A stretch of DNA of 64,000 nt from NCBI GenBank assembly GCA_902702965.1, contig CACRXP010000006.1:1293238-1357237 (forward strand). Direction: 5' to 3'. Shown one piece after another: positions 53,977 to 64,000 of this stretch. The notes beneath the pieces were generated by a model. That model searched no databases. It was given only the letters and a program-made list of their open reading frames with translations, and was not told where the DNA came from. Each line of letters begins with the position of its first letter. Within the stretch, counting starts at the first letter, position 1. The position numbers and the translations under genes were made by a program. The stretch is from Spirometra erinaceieuropaei (lineage: Eukaryota; Platyhelminthes; Cestoda; Diphyllobothriidea; Diphyllobothriidae).

Positions 53977-54760
53977 ATGGTAGGGGTCGCTCACCGATCG
54001 TTCATACGGAACTCACTCGTTCCGTTGTGCCTTAAGAGCTCTCTCTCGAGCCCAACCAGCAGCCGCACAGCTGCGCATGATATAGGCAGTATGTTATTAC
54101 CGACAAAGACAAGGGAGACTGGAATGGCCATTTCTGGCTTATTAGCCGTCGTCAGCCAGCCATACCCAAGCCCGAAGTGTGGAACACCCGAGCCTCGAAC
54201 TCGCGACCTGTTGGTTTAGAAGTCAACGCCTCTACTCACCGGGCCACGAGCCCGTTGCCTTGTCGGTTTTCGATCGGGAATATACAATGGTAGGGGGCGC
54301 TCACCGATCGTTCATACGGAACTCACTCGTTCCGTTGTGCCTTATGGACTCTCTCTCGAGCCCAACCAGCAGCCGCACAGCGGCGCATGATATACAGGCA
54401 GAATAGCATTACCGACAAAGACAACGGAGACTGGAATGGCCATTTCTGGCTTATTAGCCGTCGTCAGCCGGCCATACCCAAGCCCGAAGTGTGGAACACC
54501 CGAGCCTCGAACTCGCGACCTGTTGGTTTAGAAGTCCACGCCTCTACCTACCGGGCCACAAGCCCGTTGCCCTGTCGGTTTTCGATCGGGAATATACAAC
54601 GGTAGGCAGCGCTCACCGATCGTTCTTACGGAACTCACTCGTTCCGTTGTGCTTTACGGGCTCTCTCTCGAGTCCAACCAGCCAGCTGGCTGACGACGGC
54701 TAATAAGCCAGAAATGGCCATTCCAGTCTCCCTTGTCTTTGTCGGTAATATCCTTCTGCC
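53977..54760 (-). mobile_element. Tandem tRNA-derived SINE array with inverted end
   Basis: Two complete units of 310 and 312 bases (53977-54286, 54287-54598) and a partial third (54599-54682), all head-to-tail. An inverted tail segment (54683-54758) then reverse-complements the middle of the unit. The tRNA-like heads are on the minus strand (about 54254-54181 and 54566-54493). Units are about 95% alike by eye. Confidence 0.8.
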
Positions 54761-54763
54761 TAT

Positions 54764-54789
54764 GTATATATATATATATATATATATAT
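54764..54789. repeat. (AT)n microsatellite
   Basis: About 26 bases of alternating TA directly after the inverted SINE tail, probably the SINE's terminal simple repeat or its target site. Confidence 0.9.
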
Positions 54790-55139
54790 GGCCAAATTTC
54801 TCAGCAGCTACAATGAATACTCCGTGAAGGTTATCTCCGCGCAGAACCCAGAGACACTGCAGAGCCAGGCGATTCGGTATGATCCGGAGGGAGAGAGAGT
54901 TGGTTTCTCTCGTTTGGCAGTTGTCCAGCTGCCGATGAATCTTCCTGCATGCCCGGCGACGAGTGCGGATACGCTGTGGGGATCACCGTCTTCAGTGCGC
55001 TTGGCGGTTAGTCAATGCAAAGCCTTGTTGCGGCTCTCAGGTTGTCTTCGTTCTTTGGCGGGCTTGAAGTCGCCTGTCACTCCTTGGAGTTCTGGTTCAG
55101 GATGTGCTGCAGAGTTCTAGTTTTTGGGGTGCAGATATT

Positions 55140-56200
55140 TCGCTAGTCCAACGCCGTGGCATGCGTTTTCACGGGTAAATTAAGATTACAAAATAGGCAG
55201 CATAAGTACGCCTTGAGCCAGTTTCTCCCTGCGACTTGCAGTATCAGACCGAATTTGTTGTCGCCTTTAACAAGTATGACTTGCTGTAACGACCAATAGC
55301 ACCGATGTTCAACACCGATACAGGAAGATGAAGTGTCAGTTCAGCTTTTCCACCCGACTGCAAGCTCCTGAGTTGCCTGCATCTTCCATCCCAGACTGGC
55401 TAGAGGCCTATGACTTCCAGCGGGTGTTTCGGGGGTGTTCTGAAGTAATCAGTCGTTCAAGCCAACTTCGAAGAGGACAGGGTGACAAAGAAGCCCAAAA
55501 ATAAAATCCTCGTGTGACTTACTCATAACCAATGAAGATGACCCAAGGTGTCAGTTCGGCGCGATTTGTGGAGGTGAGCTCATTCAGGGTGCATAGGTAC
55601 TCTAGTTGAACGCGTTCAGCGAGGCCTGGATCCATCCCGGAAACAGTTCCAAATGTGGTTTTGGGTATAATGTTCAGCTAGACTGGCCCAGATCTTGGCT
55701 GCCGTCTTGATCGGAGGGAGAAAATCGCCTGGCGCAAAACGCACCCAGCTTTCCCTTAAAAGCCCGCCGACATCCACCGAATTGGGAGTCGACCGCTTAC
55801 GGGGCCAGTTGGGCATCGGTTACTGGTTGAGGTACTGGATTAAAAGCACTGTTTTCTCAGAGATGCCGTCTTGCACCAATTCCTTCGGGTTTCCGTAGTC
55901 GGTAGTCATTATCAAGGCAGGAGGCCAGCGCTAAATTCCACGGGGTCAGGATTAGTGTTGGGCTTTGCGGTTAGGGTTGGAGCTAAAGCAAGGATCCTGG
56001 AAAAAGCAGCCCCTGCAATTTAGCGCAAGACCAGCTATTACACGGCTCATCCCATCAATCTTTTGCTTAACCCCGTGGCGTGGGCTTTCGCGTATAAGTG
56101 AGGATTGCAAAATAGATGGCACAAATATGCCCTGAGCCAGTTTCACGTAAAGGTGAAATCTCCCGTAGGCAGGTTTCACCGCGACTGCCCAATTTGCTGA
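55140..56200. repeat. Pair of diverged direct repeats
   Basis: About 55145-55260 and 56070-56190 share CCGTGGC(A/G)TG, GATTRCAAAATAG and the CCTGAGCCAGTTTC words in the same order. Part of it (ATCAGACCGAATTTGTTGT) recurs at 56690-56715. A dispersed repeat of unknown class; no host gene seen between. Confidence 0.6.
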
Positions 56201-56859
56201 CACATAGATTTACTTTGAAGGAAACATTAGCAAATCTATGAATAATAGCACACGCGAGTACTCACAAAAATATGTGTCGTAGACTCATAGAAAAATTACA
56301 ATGTACACGTTCTACAAATAAACTAATTATCGACAACGATTTTCTCCAAAATTAGTATACGAAATACTCCTTATCCTTCCCATTTGATGCGATTGCAATT
56401 ATACTAACTTTCAAAGATCAAAGCAAAGGTGAACTTCAGTCAAGGTCACATTTCATTTAAGGAAATTTCTACGAGTGTCAAAGATGAGACCCGTTCAAGA
56501 TTTGACTGGCTTCCGTTCAGGAAGTTGGCTTAAAGTGGTGTTCGACACAAACCGCATTCATACTCTCGCCTAAACAAACATTTCTACTAGACTGCGCATC
56601 AGAATACTTCAGACAATTTTATACAATTTCCGGCATATCCCGTAGGCTCGCATAACAGAATCTCGTTAGTTGAAACCTTCCTGTGGCTTTCAATATCAGA
56701 CCGAATTTGTTGTAGTCTGCAGGTCAATCTCACAGTTACTACGATCCCAATCTAAGTACAGCGCAGCTGCCTCGTCCAAATAAATGAAATGTTCCTCGGC
56801 TGCTCGTTAAATTTCGGCCTTTCAATATTTCTTGTCTAGGAAGGGTACCCACTCCCGAA

Positions 56860-56935
56860 TCTGAACCCCGGACGCAACCCCAACTCTATCTTAAACCCAA
56901 TCCTAAACTTAACCCCCAACAGTATATATATTCGC
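56860..56935. repeat. Short degenerate telomere-like block
   Basis: Imperfect AACCC/TAAACCC units ending in CCCCCAACAGTAT, the same end as the block at 2655-2760. Confidence 0.6.
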
Positions 56936-57696
56936 AGAAAATTAACGAAGAATCACATGTTTTGCTGCGCACTGTGTCCTGCTGAGCGTGGGGGGAGAGG
57001 GCATATCAGCAACCCCCTACCGAGGGACTTCCCCCAACATCAATCTCATTTTCTCGGATAGGGAAAGGGCGGTTCTCAGTTCATGCCGAAGTTTGGAATG
57101 GATTCGGCAGTCTGAGGTAAAACATTAGACTGTTGTAATTTTTCATGAATTAATATCCTTAATATAGAGAATTCAAATCCCAGAAGCAAATCGTTTGAAG
57201 AAACACCAGCTGACTGCACATGTAAAGCTTTCAAAACTCCAATTTCACTTTGACGTAATATTGGGAAAACGATAAAATTCATTAGAAGTGGTTAATTACA
57301 CGGGCTGTACAAGGCATACATTTTGCGGACTCTCCCCAACAGTGGGGAAAATTCTGCTATTCATTACTAACTGACAAAAAGCTAAAATCAGGTCCGAAGC
57401 CTGAATTATCATCTTCTCAAAAACGTCGGTGGTTTCTTATCCGTTTCTAACGATTGGCTGCGCCTATGAATGTCTACGTCAACCTGTAATTATAAATGCT
57501 AGTTAATGTCCGCATCATTTACTTACCAGATATCGACAGGAGAATGCAATTATGTTACTTCGATTAAAGTTCCTTCAATAAATTCCAACGAGAGGCGATC
57601 GGCTAAGGTCACACCAAATTCTTAAAAGTCGCCTCGAAAAAACCCGAATTTTCTCCCTAAAGTTCCAAAATCCCCGGACGCACATGCCCGAAGAAA
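56936..57696. other. Unassigned stretch
   Basis: AT-rich sequence with no gene, RNA or repeat that I can recognise. Confidence 0.4.
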
Positions 57697-58470
57697 TTAA
57701 ACTCTAACACTGGGCGACGTTTCAACTGCTTGCATATAGGACGTTTATTATCCAAATGCGAATTTATTGTAATGACATTTTAAATTTCCAGTTTATTGTC
57801 ATTAGTACGGTTGTGTCCACTGACTGTCACCTACTATGAACTGTCCAGTTGCCACTAACCATTCTGGATAATAGGAGCAAATTCATGAAAGACTTTGATG
57901 AAGACACAAACAGTTGGCGGACCAGCTTCGCGAACATATACATCGCGACAGAAAGGAGTTCTAAAAAATCGACCGTAGCAGAACACACTCATACGATGCA
58001 CATTTATACCCAACAGCAATAAGAACGACGATCCAGCCCGCAGCAATTCAACTCGTATCGAAAAAACCAGACATTATATCGAAAGGGTTAGAGATTCTAA
58101 GACGTACTTACTAGAAGCAATTACACAATAACACAGGAGACGTTTCAACTGCGTGCATATAAAAAAACTTATCATTTAAATGCATGCTTTATTGCGGTGC
58201 GTCTTAAGTTTTGCACTTAATGTCACTGGTACGATTATTTCCGCAGACTCGCATCTTCTATGAACTGTCAGATCGCCACTAGCGTTCATCTGTTTTCGCC
58301 GGTTGGATAACATTGATGAAGACAGAGATGTTGGCGTGTCAACTTAGCAAACATCCACACCGCGACAGAATGGAGTCATACAAAAAATTGATTGCAGCAG
58401 AACACACTCCTAGGATGCACATTTACCCGCAATAGCAATTAGAACGATGATCCGGTCAGCTGCAATCCGA
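57697..58470. repeat. Tandem duplication, period about 422 bp
   Basis: Copy 1 is about 57697-58050 and copy 2 about 58121-58470, roughly 75% alike by eye. Both contain GACGTTTCAACTGC, TATGAACTGTC, CGCGACAGAA, GCAGAACACACTC and GATGCACATTTA in the same order. No coding frame is conserved between them. Confidence 0.8.
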
Positions 58471-59589
58471 GAAACATCAAGGATGAGAACACACTGCAAT
58501 TTCTCATCATTGGCTGATGACTGCTTGCTGGATCCTATCTTAATTTGTCTGCATATCATCAGACTCTTCACTTGCTTACATTTGAATGACATCCCGGATA
58601 GGCCTGCGGTCGAGGCATAAACTTCGATCAAACATCCCTTTCCCCGGTCCTCACGGCCCGCAAGGCAAAGACCAGTTTCTGTTTGCTTCGACGTTAAACC
58701 CACCCCCACCTAGTAAACAGGACATTTTGGAGAAAAAGCCAATCAATGCAAAGCATAAATTGATTTCCAAATTTCAAGACCTAATACCACAACTATGCTA
58801 ATAAAATCTACGAATACGTGCAAAGACAGAAACTTACTGACTCACAATAATAAGCTGGGACATTTGAAATGGGAGTGACGATAATCGAAAACGCATTTCA
58901 GAATTTCGGCCAACATTTCATCAGATCGGCCACTCACTGGACATCCATAAGCATTGATCCCATCACTAACACAGTCATGTGCGCGTTATGCTCAAGCAAT
59001 TATTCTTACTCCCCGACGTTTTCGTCTGAAACATAGTTTTCGTGACCACAGTGTACTCCTTCGGAATCGGCTTGGTCTCTGGATCCTCGATCGTAAAAGA
59101 AGAGGAGTTTTCGGAAGAGGAAGCTTCTGCTTGTTTGCCTGAGGTTTCGCTTTCCCATCCAAAACCCTTCATCAGAAGCACATACAGATGGACGCACCTG
59201 GGGAGTGGTTACTGAATCCTGTAATTACAGCCTCCTTCGTGTCATTACCACTCTCAGCACCGACTGCCTCTCAGTGTGGATTCGAGAAGGGCGGTCGCAG
59301 AGTCAGCCTCAGTCGTTCTATCCCCCTCTCATCCCTCTTCCAGCCACCAGCAGCATCAGCGACCGTTTCTGTGACCTGACACCATACACACACCTAACGA
59401 GTGCAACACATCTGCTGCACCTTCGCGCCACACACGACTGATGTTCATCAAAGAACACTGTTCTCTCACAAATCCAACATGTACATTCTCACCCACAACG
59501 TCTCGCCCGCCGTTACGAAGCTGCCAGCTGACATTGCATGATTATTGCATGAGGCGTGGATGTGGTCTCGCCTAGATCGCAGTTGGTAA

Positions 59590-59880
59590 GCGGACGGCCA
59601 CTGTAGCCCTAATCCCAACCTTAACCCTACCCCTTACCTCAACCGTTACTGTTAACCGTTAACCCATACGGCAACCCTAACCTTAGCCAAAATCGTAAAC
59701 GTAACCATAGCCCTTAGACGTAGCCGTAAATGAGAAGCCTGACCGTAGTACTGGAACCTATTCGTACGCTCAAACCCTAACCATAACCCGAAAACCTAAG
59801 CCTAAAGGCATAACCCTAACCGGAAAATCGGAGACCATTAACCGGCACCCTAATCCTAGGCTCAGACGTAAAACGAAAAC
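59590..59880. repeat. Degenerate telomere-like array
   Basis: About 290 bases of imperfect CCCTAACC-type units, with frequent CGTAACC and CCATAACC variants, within the segment that interrupts the left arm of the large inverted repeat. Confidence 0.75.
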
Positions 59881-60573
59881 CAAATGGGTCAGATGTGATT
59901 ATGGAGCCCCACAAAATAACCCCAGTAAACAAACTCCCCAGCCACCTCTAATGCGGGTCCATGCTACCAACTGGGATCTAGCCGTGGTCTCTTCCTGTTG
60001 CTTGATGTTTGTACGTGTGTGTGTAACCGAACAGACCCCTGCGAATAGGAATTACGTTTGCTCGTGCTTACCTGCGTGTCAGCATGGAAAGTACCGACAG
60101 ATGAGGTCAGGTCTATCCTGTTTCCGTATGCACACATCCGGCTGAATGGGTTCGCACATTGGCTGTACGTTCTGAGAAAGGGTGGGTAGGGAGTGAATGG
60201 GTTCGTAATGGGTGTTGGCGGGACTCCCAGAAAATGGGGGGTCTCCATTCCAACTATGCTGGATTTAGATGTGGCAGTACAGGTAAATATATCATTGGAG
60301 TATATGGTCACAAAGTGGACAAGTTGGCACGGTGTCTATGTTGCTGATGTTTGATCTAGTGTGTGCTGGCGGTGTGCCGGTGGCGGTGGGAATTCCGGTG
60401 TCTGGTCAGCGTAAACCAATGCGGGAATGAGAGCCAGGAAGTGTGACTTCCGTAGTAGCAGTGGTAGTGGTGGTGGTGTTGCACGTTTCGGCCAGGACGG
60501 TGGCATCGGCAGCGACGATTTATGACTAAAGAAGTCTAGACGACTGTGTCTACATTGTAGTAGGTCCGTCCGG

Positions 60574-62667
60574 CCGCACTCCGCCCCCCTTGATCGCCCA
60601 CCAACCTCATCTTGGCCTTCTTCACCTTACCGCTGTTTCAGTCCCCAGAGTGCCCTCCTTCTTCTCCTGCTCATTACCTTCGGCCGTCCTGCTCCCCTCA
60701 GCCTCATCGCAATTCTCAAATGACCACGCCTCAATTTCCGATTACTTCATGCAGTATTGTACAGGTTTGATGAGGAATAGTCTAAAGATTTCGATCCAAC
60801 TTATTCGCACACCACGGACTGCCAGGACCAAGGACTTAATTTGGTACTATGGCCTGGAGTCTTCGAGCACGTATAAGCGTGAACTGGAGGTTTCATGTTT
60901 TCGCGTTTGACAATCCCGCCGTCGCGATGACGTCCTGGACAGTTTCTCGAAAATGAAGTAGCTGTTAGCTATTGGCATCGGCTATGCCCTTTTCCTGCAA
61001 TGCCTCTCGCATTGATAAGCGCCGACACCGATCCACTGACAAATCTACAGCGCTGATGCGGAGAGGAAGATCTTCTTTCATCTGTAAGTAGGCTCTGAGT
61101 GTGCGTGCGTGTGCGTGTGTTTGTGTGTGTGTTGATTAGAAGGTTATTGGTTAGATGGAAGTTGGTAGCCCTCCCGTCACCGAAAACTCCCAACTACCTG
61201 TCTTACGGGACCGGTGGTAATAGGGGCTATATGGGTTGGGCAAATGAGTGGAGGCGTAAATGGCGTTTGTGATGTATGCCTGGAATTGACGCTCCTGGTA
61301 AAGTGGAGGCCTAATTTAAATAAGGTAAAAAATGAAAGGAGGGTATAGAAATAAGCATAGATATTTAGTACGGTATGTGGAATAAATGCATTCTTGCCCC
61401 AGATTGGAAAGAATAGCGAGTGAAGGCGAACAATCAATAGGAAGAACGCAGTATGTCCTAAGGTCATTCCGCAGTATGTGCGATAGTACTCTAACCGACA
61501 GAATAGACATGAGAACACGAGAATCAAGTAGCGGCACTCAGAACGCCGCAACGCAAGCGGGGTAAGACTTTAATGCGAAAAATATGTTTGGGCGAAAGAG
61601 AAAATCTGCAAATAATAGTGTATTGTCACTGTGGCCACATCTAGGATTAAAACTATTGCAGTAGTTTTTTGCTATACGTGAATGGTGTACTATACAATGT
61701 AAAGAGGAATTAGCACTCTGTATATGAAGTTGCACTTTGTTCTGTTTGCAGAGCCCAGTCTCTTAGAAGGCGAAGGAAAGCAGGACCGCAAGTGGATAGG
61801 CCGACAGATTATTCGCGGATCCTGGAAATAATCCAGTCGTCCTACCTAGTGCAGTATCTCTAACAGAAAGGACTACTGACCTGTAGGGTCTTATGTAGAT
61901 GTCGAAAGGTCATACCCTTACAAATACTGCGACAGAACACGGATGGTTATGCCTTCAGGTAACATCTGGGTACTGTGGTATGCAGCCTAGGATAGGACCT
62001 CTAAAATGAATCAGATACAGGTAACACAGTGCGCGCATGCAATTACAAGCATAATAAGAAGCATGATGAATCATAATCCGCCTAGGATAAATCTTTCGTC
62101 CTTTACTAAAGATTTCCGTGTGGGGGTGATATATAATGAGTCTATATAGACATTTTTGCAGCGCCTCGCTCTCGGGGCGGTTAGAGTGAAAAGGAAAGTC
62201 ATCCTGACAGGGCTTCTGCGCGTGCACTCCCAGACATAATGAGAACGTAATCACAGAGCTTGAAATCGAGCCAGTAAGTGCAATTGTAGAATCAGTGGGC
62301 AGGGCTACCAACTACCATCCTACCAACGTAAGCAAGCTGATTGTGTTCGTCATGAATGCAGAGATACGATCTTCGGAACAGGAATGTTCAGCTCCCTAAC
62401 GTTTCCGAATCTCACTTGACTGCATCATAAGAGGCAGTCAGAGAGAAGGGTGGTGATGATACGAATAATGTTTGACGTGTGTCTGTCCGGGAGACTGTTG
62501 CCGGTAATATCGGAATGCAAATAGCAGTGGGAACACCGGTTTTCGAATGGAATCGAGTGGAGAGGGCCAAGGCGTACCAAGGGGCAAACAAACAGACTAC
62601 AGCTGAGTAACGTAACTCCTCCTCATTGTTGACTTGCAAGTAGGAAGTGGGTTGACCTAGTTGCGCA
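60574..62667. other. Unique centre of the inverted repeat
   Basis: No gene recognised. A GT-rich run lies at 61099-61131, and a short block at 61195-61230 (ACGGGACCGGTGGTAATAGGGG) resembles one at 2525-2550. Short frames here show no family resemblance. Confidence 0.5.
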
Positions 62668-63211
62668 CCATGGGACCCACTACAATGTAGACACAGTCGT
62701 CTAGACTTCTTTAGTCATAAATCGTCGTTGCCGATGCCACCGTCCTCGCCGTAACGTGCAACACCACCACCACTACCACCGCTACTACGGAAGTCACACT
62801 TCCTGGCTCTCATTCCCGTATTGGTTTACGTTGACCAGACACCGGAATTCCCACCGCCACGGGCACACCGCCAGTGGACACTAGATCAAACATCAGCAAC
62901 ATGGACACCGCACCAAATGGTTCACTTTGTGACCATATACTCTAATGATATATTTACCTGTATTGCCACACCTGAATCCAGCACAGTTGGAGTGGAGACC
63001 CCAGTATCTGGGAGTCCCGCCAACACCCATCACGCATCCACTCACCCCCTACCCACCCTCTCTCAGAACTTACAGCCAACGTGCAAACCCATTCAGCCGG
63101 ATGTGTGTATACGGAAACAGGATAGGCCTGACCGCATCTGTCAGTACTTTCCATGCTGGCACGCAGGTAAGCACGAGCAAACGTAATTCCTATTCGCATG
63201 GGTCTATTCGG

Positions 63212-63212
<1 letters not shown>

Positions 63213-63262
<50 letters not shown>
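63213..63262. repeat. (CA)n microsatellite
   Basis: About 50 bases of CA near the outer part of the right arm. The left arm has only a short GTGTGTGT at the matching site (about 60013-60022), so it has expanded on one side only. Confidence 0.95.
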
Positions 63263-63267
<5 letters not shown>

Positions 63268-63410
63268 GCCCACATGGGGAGTAAGGATAATGGCTTGAGC
63301 ATAAAACGCATATGACTGTGTCAGTGACGAAATCAGTGTTTATGGAGGCATAGTGAGTGGCCGATCTCACGAAACGTAAGCCAAAATTATGAAATGCGTT
63401 TTCGATTCAG

Positions 63411-64000
63411 AAGGATTACTTAGGTGGGGTTGTAATACTGATTATCATGTGGCATAATACTACGATATTTCGGACTCGCCAGGATGTTGGCTTCTAAATA
63501 CGCTTGTTTTCCACCTCCTACAGTATCCGAACTCGGCAAAAAATGACTGCTTAAGCGATATGACTTTTTCGCATTGATTTTCGATGGTCTTATAAATTAA
63601 AATATATTTAATATAAGACATTATAAAAATATGCATTTTCACCCTTTTGGTAGAAAATCACATTGCCTTCAAAGTTTATACCCGAAAGAAGGTTATCATT
63701 CGGTTTTTCAAAAAAATATATTTGTAAGATTTTTAAGGCCTTTTGATGTCCCTACACACAGCATCATGCATTTCCATTGACCAATGCTCTTCATGAAATG
63801 AACAACATAGTACGCATCCATTGCAACATTTTATGAACTCCATGTGGTGTCTTCTTAAAGCCATAGAAGAATATATGATTTTTGGTACGCGGAAAGCATG
63901 CGGCCTGTGGACTGAAATTGCTAAACGCTAATGTAACTGCCGCTCCGGCTTAAAATTATTCCGGAATTGGAAACTTTTTCTAAATCTTAATACACACTTT
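63411..64000. other. Right end, nothing recognised
   Basis: AT-rich sequence with short T/A runs; no gene or repeat identified. Confidence 0.4.

Larger units (their letters stand above)
58875..63410. repeat. Large inverted-repeat structure with ~0.7-kb arms
   Basis: The right arm 62668-63410 reverse-complements the left side in two pieces: 58880-59012 matches 63408-63285, and 60005-60573 matches 63230-62668. The left arm is interrupted by about 990 extra bases (59013-60004). The inner 2.1 kb (60574-62667) is unique and holds no recognisable transposase. It could be a foldback-type element or two oppositely inserted copies of one repeat. Confidence 0.8.

Noticed and set aside
53977..54605. 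Repeated small proteins read through the SINE units
   Set aside because: The frames only reflect the tandem SINE sequence and include the tRNA-like head in antisense.
59590..59880. Chromosome end or true telomere
   Set aside because: Units are too degenerate, blocks are internal and scattered, and host genes continue on both sides.
62821..63298. Pro/His-rich plus-strand frames in the right inverted-repeat arm
   Set aside because: The equivalent frames are not preserved in the left arm, and the His-Thr run is the CA microsatellite.

Overview
This looks like a nuclear window from a parasitic flatworm, most likely a tapeworm or related group. That is an inference. It rests on intron-rich animal genes, abundant CR1-like non-LTR retrotransposons, Penelope-like elements (PLEs) with hammerhead-ribozyme-like ends, tRNA-derived SINEs and TTAGGG-type interstitial repeats. 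Nothing bacterial is present: no operons and no CRISPR.

Two host genes could be rebuilt exon by exon with every splice phase agreeing. On the minus strand, from 13699 to the left edge, lies SCAPER (S-phase cyclin A-associated protein in the ER). Its start codon, N-terminal motif, RARYW block, acidic middle, long charged coiled coil and C2H2 zinc finger are all present, and the C-terminal half lies off the window. On the plus strand, 44293-53491, is a complete eight-exon alanine aminotransferase gene (487 residues, PLP lysine at 305). Its first intron appears to use a GC donor.

The two genes point away from each other. The roughly 30 kb between them is mostly a graveyard of nested CR1-like LINEs. 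There is one nearly intact element (23655-28605) and one relative of it broken by two insertions (14830-21560). A D-family element (29750-34960) is cut in its endonuclease by a short LINE-B insertion. A further element (about 35100-39772) is disabled by stops and a frameshift.

SCAPER introns hold a decayed PLE with a hammerhead-like 3' region, two nearly perfect hairpins (8206-8371 and 9136-9338, the second an inverted pair of ribozyme-like ends), a long GGT microsatellite next to a splice acceptor, and telomere-like repeats. ALT introns and 3' flank hold tRNA-derived SINE units that recur as tandem dimers. From about 55 kb to the right edge I see no host exon. That stretch holds dispersed repeats, a 422-bp tandem duplication, degenerate telomere-like arrays and an inverted-repeat structure with about 0.7-kb arms spanning 58.9-63.4 kb.

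The two host genes have no evident functional link. Everything was read by eye, so exon borders rest on splice consensus, phase and remembered family sequences, not on transcripts or database searches.
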